Source: CAYMPH01 sp964392365
GTDB lineage: Bacteria > Spirochaetota > UBA4802 > UBA5550
Direction: 5' to 3'
Assembly: GCA_964392365.1 (NCBI GenBank)
Contig: CAYMPH010000001.1
Location: 434,001-498,000 of the forward strand
Length of the DNA stretch: 64,000 nt
The notes under the pieces were generated by a model. It was not told the DNA's origin. It saw only the letters and a program-made list of their open reading frames with translations, and did no database searches. The first letter of the stretch is position 1. The number at the start of each line of letters is the position of its first letter. Below are positions 26,511-34,489 of this stretch, one piece after another. Position numbers and translations under genes: made by a program.

Positions 26511-27437
26511 ATGAAAAAAAATGTAAAAGTTAAAGGGTGCGCCATATTTTTGGCGCTCTTTTTTTATATGGGCTTTTTTCTTTCAGAAGCTTTTCCCTTA
26601 CCTCTGACTGAAACTGTTTATTCTATACCGGAAGAACAGATTGAATTTAACCTTAAAGAAGAAGTCCATCATATAAATAATTATTACACTAAGGAACAGC
26701 TCTCTCTTGGGCTTGGAGTTACACCGTCTTTATCCATATGGTTTTTGTTTGATTATCTGCATCTGCATTATCCAAATGCTTATTCCCAGAATCAGATTGG
26801 CGATGTTTATTTAAAAATTCACTCATATATTGGAGATGTTTTAAATGATTCAATCCATTTTTCATTCCTGATATTATTCCGCTTCCCGACAGGAAAAGAT
26901 GCCTATTCAGATTCAACATGGAGAAATCTGAGCTTCGGAAATAATGAAATAACAATCGGTCCTATTGTTAAATTCGATATTATTGAAAAAGTATTTCTTC
27001 ATTTTAATTTGTTTTATACTTTTCGGCCGGCTCCTTCTGAAGATTTTTATGGTGGAATTCACATTGATCCTTTTACTGCTGTAACCTGGGAAAATGTCTT
27101 CGGATTGAATTTTATGTCTTCTAAAGCCTTTTTATATTATGAAAGGCTGAAAAATGATTATTTGACTGTTTCTCTTGCTGTTAATACCATTGCGATTTAT
27201 CCTGTTGTTCCTTTTTTTGAAACTAATATATCATTCAGGTTTTATAGAGACACAATTGATACAGGCGGCTTTATGATTAAAGGAGCAGGTGCAGATCCGG
27301 TGCTTTTTCTTTCAGTCGGTGCGAATTTTTTTATAACAAAGGAAATTTATATCGGATTATACGCAGTTTTTTCGCCAATACCGTATCAGAATTTTACAAC
27401 TGAAGTTTACGGATTTAATTTCAGCATTCAGTTTTAG
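26511..27437 (+). CDS. Outer-membrane beta-barrel candidate
   Basis: 308 residues. A signal peptide is clear: basic MKKNVKVK, hydrophobic run to about residue 25, cleavage near SEAFP. The mature part alternates hydrophobic and polar residues in many short strands with abundant aromatics and ends in FQF-type C-terminal Phe, the hallmark of outer-membrane barrels. No family recognised. The alternative ATG at 26568 would remove the basic region of the signal peptide, so 26511 is preferred, which places the rplT terminator inside the signal-peptide codons. Confidence 0.75.
   Translation: MKKNVKVKGCAIFLALFFYMGFFLSEAFPLPLTETVYSIPEEQIEFNLKEEVHHINNYYTKEQLSLGLGVTPSLSIWFLFDYLHLHYPNAYSQNQIGDVYLKIHSYIGDVLNDSIHFSFLILFRFPTGKDAYSDSTWRNLSFGNNEITIGPIVKFDIIEKVFLHFNLFYTFRPAPSEDFYGGIHIDPFTAVTWENVFGLNFMSSKAFLYYERLKNDYLTVSLAVNTIAIYPVVPFFETNISFRFYRDTIDTGGFMIKGAGADPVLFLSVGANFFITKEIYIGLYAVFSPIPYQNFTTEVYGFNFSIQF
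26535..26565 (+). terminator. Intrinsic terminator of the thrS-rplT operon, inside the next gene
   Basis: GCGCC (26539-26543) pairs with GGCGC (26552-26556), extended by a G-C pair across a T-T mismatch, followed by seven T (26559-26565). It begins about 40 bases after the rplT stop and lies within codons 9-18 of the outer-membrane protein gene. Confidence 0.75.
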
Positions 27438-27481
27438 GAAAATGCTGTAATATTTAAATTACTTAAAGTAGAAAATTAGTC

Positions 27482-27510
27482 TTGACTTGCGAAATTTGTT
27501 TTTTTATTAT
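27482..27510 (+). promoter_or_regulatory. Sigma-70-type promoter upstream of zapB-like gene
   Basis: TTGACT (27482-27487), 17-base spacer, TATTAT (27505-27510). The leader to the start codon is about 170 bases, AT-rich, with no recognised riboswitch. Confidence 0.55.
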
Positions 27511-27690
27511 ATTTTAGATATATATTTGTGTATTTTTTTTGAATGATACACTGAAATATTTACTAGTTTATTTTTATGATATTTCAGTAATAAATAATGT
27601 TATAAGAGCCGATTATCCGATAATATAAGTAGTAATTTTATTCTTATATTAATTTAACGGAAAATTCACCCCATATACGGAGGTATTGAA

Positions 27691-28488
27691 ATGATATCAA
27701 TGCAGCAGCTTGAAGAGCTTGAAAACAGGGTTGTTAAGGCGCTTCAGTTAATTACAGATCTAAGATCCGAGAACGCTAAAATTGAAAGTGATAATGAAAC
27801 TTTAAAAAGTGAAGTTGAGGAAGTTAAACTTGCTCTTGAGGAAAAAGAGCAGGAAATTGATAAAATAAAGAAAGATCTTGATTTATCAACAAAGGAACTG
27901 AAAGACCTTAAAGATAAAGAAGAGGTTCTTGAAAAGAAAATACTTGGATTGCTCGGAAAACTCGAAATTATGACCGGTTCAGGATCTGTGAAATCTGAAT
28001 CAAGGCAGGATGCCCCGTCTTCACATACATTTACAAAGCTAGAAGAAAAACAGGAAGCACCTGCAGCTGTTAAGCCTGCAGAGAATAAGCCTGCATCAAA
28101 AGTATCCGGTCTGGGAGCTGCAGCAGCAGTAGGCGGAGCTGCAGCTGTTACAGCAGCAGCGGTTATGGCTGCAAAATCATCTGATAATGATATAAAGGTG
28201 GAAACTGTAAAAGCAGAAGCTCCATCTATTGAAGAAGATGACGATATTATAATAATTGATGATGAATCAGAAGCTGCAGATAATAATGTTGTTGTTGAAA
28301 CAGTATCCAGTGAAGCGGATAATGATGATGATGAAATCATTCTTCTGGACGATGACGAAGATGATATAATTCTTGATGATGAAAATGATGTGATTATTGA
28401 TGAATCTGCCCCTAAAAAGATTAAAGAAAAATCAGCAGCCCCGATAGATGATGATGAATTTCTTATTGTTGAAGAGGATGAAAAATAA
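27691..28488 (+). CDS. ZapB-like coiled-coil protein with acidic tail
   Basis: 265 residues in three parts. Residues 1-95 are a leucine-zipper-like coiled coil similar in style to ZapB, the Z-ring associated protein. Residues about 140-165 are a small-residue Ala/Gly stretch (GLGAAAAVGGAAAV) that may be flexible or weakly membrane active. Residues 170-265 are extremely acidic with repeated blocks such as DDDEIILLDD and DDDEFLIVEEDE. GGAGGT precedes ATG by six bases. zapA follows after 11 bases, supporting a cell-division role, though the acidic tail is not in classical ZapB. Confidence 0.7.
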   Translation: MISMQQLEELENRVVKALQLITDLRSENAKIESDNETLKSEVEEVKLALEEKEQEIDKIKKDLDLSTKELKDLKDKEEVLEKKILGLLGKLEIMTGSGSVKSESRQDAPSSHTFTKLEEKQEAPAAVKPAENKPASKVSGLGAAAAVGGAAAVTAAAVMAAKSSDNDIKVETVKAEAPSIEEDDDIIIIDDESEAADNNVVVETVSSEADNDDDEIILLDDDEDDIILDDENDVIIDESAPKKIKEKSAAPIDDDEFLIVEEDEK

Positions 28489-28499
28489 CGGCAGATAAT

Positions 28500-28820
28500 A
28501 TGGAATCAAACAGGGTAAAAGTAGATATTTTCGGCCAGACTTATACTATAAAAGGCGATGCTGAATCTGATTATATTGTTAAACTTGCCGGGTATGTTAA
28601 TTCCAAAATGAATGAAGTAAGCGACAGCATTGGAAACGGAAATCCGGTTCAGGTTGCTATTCTTGCTGCTATGAATATAGCTGATGAATTCCATCAGCTT
28701 AAAAATATAAGTTCAGGTTCTGAAGTTGCAGTTGAAAGAAAGACTTCTGAGCTTATTTCAATGCTGGATGAAGGTCTTACCGGAGATATTTTCGTTAGAG
28801 AAGTAAATCCGCATAATTAA
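28500..28820 (+). CDS. zapA: Cell division protein ZapA
   Basis: 106 residues. ZapA bundles FtsZ filaments at mid-cell. The N-terminal domain reads VKVDIFGQTYTIKGD..., followed by YIVKLAGYVNSKMNEV and VAILAAMNIADEF, matching the family, then a C-terminal helix for tetramerisation. Downstream of the ZapB-like gene by 11 bases. Confidence 0.92.
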   Translation: MESNRVKVDIFGQTYTIKGDAESDYIVKLAGYVNSKMNEVSDSIGNGNPVQVAILAAMNIADEFHQLKNISSGSEVAVERKTSELISMLDEGLTGDIFVREVNPHN

Positions 28821-29283
28821 TATCGAACATAAGCCGCTTTTAATGTTTTTTACCTCATTAAATATAATAATTAACGATTAAATTTATTATTTCCTGCTTT
28901 CAAGATGAATCTCAGCCTATCGAGTATCTGTTTTTTTTAAAAGAATATGAATTTGTTTGAAGATTCATTGATTAATCATTATGTAAATCAATCCGTTTTT
29001 AAAAATTTCAAAATCAAATTAAAGCATAAATAAATTTTTTTAAATTTTATTTATGCACATCAATCGAAGTAACCGGATAAAGGATTATAATAAAAAAAAA
29101 GTGATTTTTTTTAATTTTTTTTCAAAAATAAAGGCGACATAATGTAATTGCGCTTGACTTTTTTTTTCTGATTAATTATTAAAACACAGCTTGGAAATTA
29201 ATTTATTTAAAATTAATTTTTTAAAAATTTTCCGCCGAAAAATAAACGGGACAACAAAAAAAAGTGGGGTTAAAAAAATTTTT
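28821..29283. other. 463-base AT-rich gap between zapA and kamA
   Basis: Contains an 11-base inverted repeat GCATAAATAAA (29024-29034) / TTTATTTATGC (29046-29056), possibly ending the zap transcript, and the kamA promoter at 29154-29182. zapA is often followed by 6S RNA, but I see no 6S-like long bulged hairpin here. No gene is apparent. Confidence 0.6.
29154..29182 (+). promoter_or_regulatory. Sigma-70-type promoter of the kamA cluster
   Basis: TTGACT (29154-29159), 17-base spacer, TATTAA (29177-29182). A leader of about 95 bases follows before the kamA ATG; no strong ribosome site is seen near it. Confidence 0.5.
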
Positions 29284-30624
29284 ATGGAAGAAAACAGGGC
29301 TGAGTTAAGCGAAGCTGGATTAATTCAGGAGGAGTCAGAGCCTCCAAGTTTTACATTATCTTCAAACAGTTTAATAATTAGAGAAAAAATCAGTTCAATT
29401 AATCCAGGAATACTGGAAGATCCCTCAATTAATTTTAAAATACCTGCCTCAATTAAAAAAAACAGCAGTTTTAAACCAATAATAGATGAAAAAACCAGAA
29501 AATTCAGGAAGAAATATTATTCAAATGTGAAAGATTCTGAATGGAACGACTGGAAATGGCAGTTGAGAAACAGAATCAGAAGCCTTTCTGATCTGGAAAG
29601 AGTGATTAATCTTTCTGAAGATGAAGTGGATGCTATTTCAAGGAATATAAACGCTTTGCCGCTCGCAATAACACCATATTATGCAAGTTTAATAAGCAAA
29701 GATGACCCGACTCATTCAATCAGACGCACTGTTATACCAACAACATCCGAATATATTAAGATGATAGGCGAGGCTGATGATCCATTATCAGAAGATCATG
29801 ACAGTCCTGTGCCGGGAATAGTTCACAGATATCCGGACAGGGTACTTTTTTTGACAACCGGCTACTGTTCTGTATACTGCAGATACTGTACAAGATCAAG
29901 AATGGTTGGTGACGGCTGTAAATCTCATGTAACAATGGAGCAATGGGAAAAAGGCATAAAATATATTGAGTCAAACCCTGCCATCAGGGATGTATTGCTT
30001 TCCGGAGGAGATCCTCTTACATTATCAAATGAAAAGCTTAACTGGCTTCTTTCAAGGCTTTCCAGGATTCCTCATGTTGAGTTTATTAGAATAGGAACTA
30101 AAGTTCCTGTTGTTCTTCCGCAGAGAATAACTCCATCGCTAACGAATATTTTGAAAAAATACCATCCATTGTGGATAAGTATACATTTTACGCATCCTGA
30201 AGAAATAACTAAAGAAACTTCTGCTGCATGTAAAAAGCTTGCAGATGCCGGAATTCCTCTTGGAAGCCAGACAGTTCTCCTTCAGGGCATAAATGATGAT
30301 GTTGAAACAATGAAAAAGCTGTATCACGGACTTCTCAAAATTCGCGTAAGACCGTATTATCTTTATCAGTGCGATCCGATTACAGGATCTTCACATTTCA
30401 GAACGCCTGTTGAAAAGGGAATAGAAATAATTTCCGGGCTAAGAGGCCATACATCCGGATATGCTGTACCGCATTATGTTATTGATGCACCGGACGGCGG
30501 CGGAAAAATTCCGCTTTTGCCGGATTATTTTGCAGGCAGGGATGGTCATCATGTAGTTTTGAGGAATTATGAAGGCAATATATATAAATATCCTGATAAT
30601 GTAGGCGAACCGGTGATCTGCTGA
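29284..30624 (+). CDS. kamA: L-lysine 2,3-aminomutase (KamA family, radical SAM)
   Basis: 446 residues. The radical SAM cluster motif CxxxCxxC is at Cys195, Cys199, Cys202. The PLP lysine is in GGGKIP (Lys408). The two aspartates that hold the substrate side-chain amine in characterised lysine aminomutase are conserved: Asp364 in QCDPITG and Asp401 in VIDAP, 37 apart as in the known enzyme, which argues for lysine rather than glutamate. It should convert L-lysine to beta-lysine. ATG 29284 is chosen since the residues encoded upstream of it are unlike the family. No epmA or efp gene is nearby, so it is not obviously EpmB. First gene of a four-gene cluster. Confidence 0.88.
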   Translation: MEENRAELSEAGLIQEESEPPSFTLSSNSLIIREKISSINPGILEDPSINFKIPASIKKNSSFKPIIDEKTRKFRKKYYSNVKDSEWNDWKWQLRNRIRSLSDLERVINLSEDEVDAISRNINALPLAITPYYASLISKDDPTHSIRRTVIPTTSEYIKMIGEADDPLSEDHDSPVPGIVHRYPDRVLFLTTGYCSVYCRYCTRSRMVGDGCKSHVTMEQWEKGIKYIESNPAIRDVLLSGGDPLTLSNEKLNWLLSRLSRIPHVEFIRIGTKVPVVLPQRITPSLTNILKKYHPLWISIHFTHPEEITKETSAACKKLADAGIPLGSQTVLLQGINDDVETMKKLYHGLLKIRVRPYYLYQCDPITGSSHFRTPVEKGIEIISGLRGHTSGYAVPHYVIDAPDGGGKIPLLPDYFAGRDGHHVVLRNYEGNIYKYPDNVGEPVIC

Positions 30625-30625
30625 T

Positions 30626-31609
30626 ATGTTTTTAATAAAAGTCGGTTTAACTTATGATCTTCGTTCGGATTATACTGCAGAAGGTTTTTCCGATGAGGAA
30701 ACTGCAGAATTCGATAAAATTGAAACAGTTGAAGCTATTGAATCAGCTCTGCATGCTGCAGGATATCTTACCGATAGAATAGGAAATATAAAATCTCTTG
30801 CTAAAAGGCTCATATCCGGCGAAAAGTGGGATATTGTCTTTAATATTGCTGAAGGTATGTATGGAGTGGCAAGGGAAGGCCAGGTGCCGGCTCTGCTTGA
30901 CGCATATAACATTCCATACACTTTTTCTGATACGCTGATTATGGCTCTGACCCTTCATAAAGGTTTTACTAAAAGTGTTATAAGAGATATCGGCGTACCA
31001 ACAGCTGATTTTGCAATTGTGGAAAAAATTGAAGATATTGCCAAAATCAGGTTTGGTTATCCTTTATTTGCAAAACCTGCTGCAGAAGGAAATGGCAAAG
31101 GTATATCCCCGAATTCTATAATTAAGACTAAGGCTGAGCTTGTTTTTACCTGCTCATATCTGCTAAAAAAATTCAATGGTCCTGTTATAGTTGAAGAATT
31201 TCTTCCCGGCAGGGAATTTACTGTAGGTATTATCGGTACAGGAGAAAATTCAAGAGCAGTTGGAACCATAGAAGTTGTTTCAACTGAAAAGGGCGATCAG
31301 AATGTTTATACTTATGAAAACAAGCAGAACTGTCATGAGTTTTGTGAATATATTTTAATAACAGGCGAAATCGCTGAGAAATGCGAAAAAACGGCTCTCG
31401 ATGCATGGAAGGGGCTGGGCTGCAGAGATGCAGGAAGAATAGATTTAAGATATGATGCGAAAGGCGTTCCGAATTTTCTTGAGGTAAATCCTGTTGCAGG
31501 GCTTAATCCTATTGATTCGGATTTGCCGATTATATGCAGCAAAATCGGAATGCCTTATAACGATCTGATAAAACAAATAATGGATTCAGCGGTACAAAGA
31601 ATAAAATGA
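30626..31609 (+). CDS. ATP-grasp ligase, D-Ala-D-Ala ligase-like (first of pair)
   Basis: 327 residues of the D-alanine-D-alanine ligase superfamily, which joins carboxylates to amines through acyl phosphates. Seen: FNIAEGMYGVAREGQVPALLD near residues 71-91, where true Ddl has HGxxGEDG; LTLHKGFTKSVIRDIGVPT; and the Mg-binding end FLEVNPVAGLNP near residue 290. The altered substrate loop suggests it is not a cell-wall Ddl. It follows kamA by one base and overlaps the second ligase by four. Confidence 0.82.
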   Translation: MFLIKVGLTYDLRSDYTAEGFSDEETAEFDKIETVEAIESALHAAGYLTDRIGNIKSLAKRLISGEKWDIVFNIAEGMYGVAREGQVPALLDAYNIPYTFSDTLIMALTLHKGFTKSVIRDIGVPTADFAIVEKIEDIAKIRFGYPLFAKPAAEGNGKGISPNSIIKTKAELVFTCSYLLKKFNGPVIVEEFLPGREFTVGIIGTGENSRAVGTIEVVSTEKGDQNVYTYENKQNCHEFCEYILITGEIAEKCEKTALDAWKGLGCRDAGRIDLRYDAKGVPNFLEVNPVAGLNPIDSDLPIICSKIGMPYNDLIKQIMDSAVQRIK

Positions 31610-32595
31610 AAACTCTTATACTTCACAACAGCGTTGATGATACTGCCTCTCTCGATGAAAAAGATAATCTGGATCAGCTGAAATCAATATCTGAGGCTCT
31701 TGCAGCGCTTGGCCACGAGGTTATTCCGTTGTCTTTTTTACTGAATATTGAAGCTACTATCAGCAATATTCAAAAAATAAATCCTGATATTATTTTTAAT
31801 CTTGTGGAATCTGTTGACGGCAGCGGCAGGCTTATTTACTTCGGAACAGCGGTTCTTGATTATTTAAAAATTCCATACACGGGTAATCCTACAGAAGCTA
31901 TGTTTCAGACTTCAAATAAGCTGATAGCAAAGTATATCATGAGGCTTGAAGGAATACCGACTCCTGATTGGATTACATCTGATGGTGAAAAATGTTCATC
32001 GTTTGAGAAGGGCAGCAGTTACATTATTAAGGCTGTATGGGAACATGCTTCAATCGGAATGGACGATCACGCTGTGGTGTCGCCTGATAGCGCTGAAGAG
32101 CTTTATAAGATTATTATAGATAGAAGTACAGTTTTAGGCACGCCTTTTTTTGCTGAAAAATATATAGACGGACGTGAGTTTAATTTATCAGTAATATCTT
32201 CTAAAAGCGGTCCTGTTGTTCAGCCGCCTGCTGAAATGACTTTTGTTGATTATCCTGATGATAAAGTAAGAATAATAGGTTACAGCGCCAAATGGCACGA
32301 GGAATCTTTTGAGTATATAAATACTGAGCGTGTTTTTGATTTTCATGAAAATGATAAAACCATGCTTGATGAATTAGATAAAATATCCCTGAAATGCTGG
32401 AGCTCGTTTGGGCTAAACGGCTACGCGAGAGTGGATATCAGGGTTGATGATGAAAACAGGCCGTATGTTCTTGAGATAAACACAAATCCCTGCATTAATG
32501 TTTTCAGCGGCTACAGCGTTGCCTGTGACAGGGCGGGCATTGATTACAATTCTATGATTAAAAGACTCATTGACTATCCTGTTAAACCGGTTTAA
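31606..32595 (+). CDS. ATP-grasp ligase, D-Ala-D-Ala ligase-like (second of pair)
   Basis: 329 residues, a distant paralogue of the gene before it. Segments IIFNLVESVDGSGRL, LKIPYTGNP, TSNKLIAKYIMRLEGIPTP and the metal-binding end YVLEINTNPCIN mark the ATP-grasp fold. As in the first ligase, the N-terminal substrate loop differs from Ddl. Its start overlaps the preceding stop (ATGA), so the two ligases are coupled and may act in sequence or as a complex. Six bases separate it from the acetyltransferase. Confidence 0.82.
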   Translation: MKTLILHNSVDDTASLDEKDNLDQLKSISEALAALGHEVIPLSFLLNIEATISNIQKINPDIIFNLVESVDGSGRLIYFGTAVLDYLKIPYTGNPTEAMFQTSNKLIAKYIMRLEGIPTPDWITSDGEKCSSFEKGSSYIIKAVWEHASIGMDDHAVVSPDSAEELYKIIIDRSTVLGTPFFAEKYIDGREFNLSVISSKSGPVVQPPAEMTFVDYPDDKVRIIGYSAKWHEESFEYINTERVFDFHENDKTMLDELDKISLKCWSSFGLNGYARVDIRVDDENRPYVLEINTNPCINVFSGYSVACDRAGIDYNSMIKRLIDYPVKPV

Positions 32596-32600
32596 ATAAA

Positions 32601-33089
32601 ATGGATGAAATAATTTTTAGAACTGAAACAGTGGAGTCTGATGCTTCAACTGTCAGAGAGCTTGTAAAGGAAACAAAGTTTTTCAACAGCGAAGAGATTG
32701 ATGTCGCAGAAGAACTCATTCTGGACAGGCTGGAAAGGGGAGACTCAAGCGGATATAATTTTGTTTTTGGGGAAATCTCCGGCAGAGTAATTGCGTATTG
32801 CTGTTATGGGCCGATTCTTGGAACGCAGTCAAGCTTTGACCTTTTCTGGATTGCGGTTCATCCTGATTTTATGGGAAAAGGCATTGGTAAAAAGATTCTT
32901 TTTAAAAGCGAAGATTTGATGAAAGAAATGGGCTGTGTAAGGGTCTATGCTGAAACATCCACACAGGAACTTTATATTCCAACAAGAATTTTTTATGAAG
33001 CAACAGGGTATACCAAAGAAGCAGTTATTGAAGATTTTTATGCTGAAGGCGACAGCAAGGCTATTTATGTAAAAAAACTTCAGGGATAG
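32601..33089 (+). CDS. GNAT-family N-acetyltransferase
   Basis: 162 residues. The acetyl-CoA pyrophosphate loop is HPDFMGKGIGKKIL near residues 92-105, preceded by the beta strand LFWIAVHP and followed by VYAETSTQELYIPTRIFYEATGYTKEA, the C-terminal GNAT pattern. Being last of the kamA cluster, it may acetylate an amine of beta-lysine or of the ligase product; the known AblA-AblB osmolyte pathway also pairs an aminomutase with a GNAT enzyme, but has no ligases. Confidence 0.85.
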   Translation: MDEIIFRTETVESDASTVRELVKETKFFNSEEIDVAEELILDRLERGDSSGYNFVFGEISGRVIAYCCYGPILGTQSSFDLFWIAVHPDFMGKGIGKKILFKSEDLMKEMGCVRVYAETSTQELYIPTRIFYEATGYTKEAVIEDFYAEGDSKAIYVKKLQG

Positions 33090-33417
33090 ATTTTTTACTT
33101 TCCATATTTTGATTTTCCCCGTATTTTGTAATCCAAATCGGAACTTCTCCCGGTACTTCGGTATAAATCGATGCTGTTTTTATTAAGAAGAATGAATCTG
33201 ATTAGAAAGAATTATTATATTAGTTAAAGATTTAATTAGAGCATTTGATGTCATTCACCCGAGGGTGCAAGACCCGCGAAGGAGATGGCCTGCACCCTCG
33301 GGTGAATCCATTTCTGTAATCTGGATTCCCGTTTTCACGGGGATGACAAAAAAATAAATATTTTTAATTTATAAAGCACTAATCTATTCGTGAATTGCTA
33401 AAATAAGGAGAATATAA
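33090..33417. other. 328-base gap with long inverted repeat
   Basis: No gene seen. Holds the 17-base perfect inverted repeat (see 33253-33307) and, at about 33321-33348, a second weaker hairpin GGATTCCCGT...ACGGGGATGA of a type scattered in many bacterial genomes. Confidence 0.6.
33253..33307. repeat. 17-base perfect inverted repeat
   Basis: ATTCACCCGAGGGTGCA (33253-33269) and its exact complement (33291-33307) enclose a 21-base loop. Each arm also contains an internal small palindrome ACCCGAGGGT. Far more G/C-rich than the surroundings; a MITE-like or REP-like unit, or terminator for the kamA cluster. Confidence 0.75.
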
Positions 33418-33828
33418 ATGAACGTAATATATTTAATCGGTTTAGTTGCTGTACTTTCATCAATAGTAGCTGCAAGGATGATTTCTGAATCAGCTTTGAG
33501 AAAACTTTCCCGGGAGGAAGTTCTGAATCTTGAAGGAGCCTTTATAGGGTATAAAAAATATTCTCTATTTCTCCTTGTTCCTCTTGCATTTGTTGTCTGG
33601 GTTCTTTATTCCGGAAATTATGATTTTTATCTTTTTTCTGTTGTAATATTTTTTATTTTTCTTGGAATTTATTTTATCTTTGCTTACTTTGTCGCCCGTA
33701 AAAAGATAGAATCTCTTGGTATTGACAGAAATTATCTTAAAAAACTTTTCTTATCTTTTTCAATACGGTTTTTTGGCATTGCTGTTTTCTGCGGGATAAT
33801 TATTTATTCAAATTTATCAGGTAAATAA
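33418..33828 (+). CDS. Small multi-pass membrane protein, unknown
   Basis: 136 residues with four hydrophobic segments (about 3-20, 44-60, 65-90, 108-130). No family recognised. AAGGAG lies seven bases before ATG. The next gene starts 20 bases later, so the two may be co-transcribed. Confidence 0.7.
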   Translation: MNVIYLIGLVAVLSSIVAARMISESALRKLSREEVLNLEGAFIGYKKYSLFLLVPLAFVVWVLYSGNYDFYLFSVVIFFIFLGIYFIFAYFVARKKIESLGIDRNYLKKLFLSFSIRFFGIAVFCGIIIYSNLSGK

Positions 33829-33848
33829 TATAATAACAGTTTAGGATC

Positions 33849-34385
33849 ATGAAAAAATATTATGTTTTATTCATCATTATATCTGAAGTATTTTTATTTA
33901 ATGGATCATCCCCTGCGGAAGGAGTGGAATATCTCAATGAACAGGTTCTTGCATTCGCACATGAAAAAATGGGAAAAAAAATAGGACGCGGAGAATGCTG
34001 GGATCTGGCAGCTCAGCCTCTGAAAGCTCTTGACGCGACATGGAATAATAAATTCGTTTTCGGTAAAAAAGTCGCAGCAGGTGATTCAAAAGGATTAAAA
34101 CTGGAACCCGGGATGTCTCTGATACCGGGAGATATTATACATTTTTTAAAAGTTAAATCATCCTGGACTAAATCTTATCCGGATGGAAGAAAAGCCTGGG
34201 GTTCAGAAACAATCGGCATGCCGGATCATGTGGCTATTTTGAAAAAGTTTGACGGGAAAACAACACTGACGCTTCTGCACCAGAATGTAAGCGGAAAGAG
34301 ATATATGGTGGAAACGACTACAGATATAGCAAATATCAAGTCCGGATCTTTTATCATTTACAGGCCATTCCGGGAAAAGAAATAA
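33849..34385 (+). CDS. Exported NlpC/P60- or CHAP-like protein
   Basis: 178 residues with a signal peptide (KK then hydrophobic to about residue 22). The mature part has GRGECWDLAAQPLKAL near residue 47-62 with a candidate catalytic cysteine, IPGDIIHF and MPDHVAIL with a candidate histidine, and LLHQN, the order expected of papain-like NlpC/P60/CHAP folds that cut peptidoglycan. Activity is not proven by motif alone. Confidence 0.65.
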   Translation: MKKYYVLFIIISEVFLFNGSSPAEGVEYLNEQVLAFAHEKMGKKIGRGECWDLAAQPLKALDATWNNKFVFGKKVAAGDSKGLKLEPGMSLIPGDIIHFLKVKSSWTKSYPDGRKAWGSETIGMPDHVAILKKFDGKTTLTLLHQNVSGKRYMVETTTDIANIKSGSFIIYRPFREKK

Positions 34386-34489
34386 CCCCCTCTGCCCTGC
34401 GGGCATCTCCCCCTTTGCAAGAGGGAGATTTTCTATAAGAAAAAATAGTTTAGTTTCCCCCTAATTCAAGGGGGAGGAAGGTGGTAGGA
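34386..34489. repeat. CCCCCT/AGGGGG hairpins between convergent genes
   Basis: Two hairpins, CTCCCCCTTTGCAAGAGGGAG (at 34408-34428) split by its short loop, and TCCCCCTAATTCAAGGGGGA near 34459, lie between the convergent peptidase-like and OmpA-like genes and may serve both as terminators. Same family as 14824-14845 and 35570-35665. Confidence 0.6.

Noticed and set aside
27744..28340. Long minus-strand open frame of 198 codons
   Set aside because: It is antisense to the acidic repeats of the ZapB-like gene; Ser/Ile-rich composition is the mirror of Asp/Glu codons.
28821..29150. 6S RNA, often found after zapA
   Set aside because: No long hairpin with a central bulge is visible; only an AT-rich 11-base inverted repeat.
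29284..30624. EpmB (EF-P lysine modification) as the aminomutase identity
   Set aside because: No epmA or efp in the window, and the gene is coupled to ATP-grasp ligases instead.
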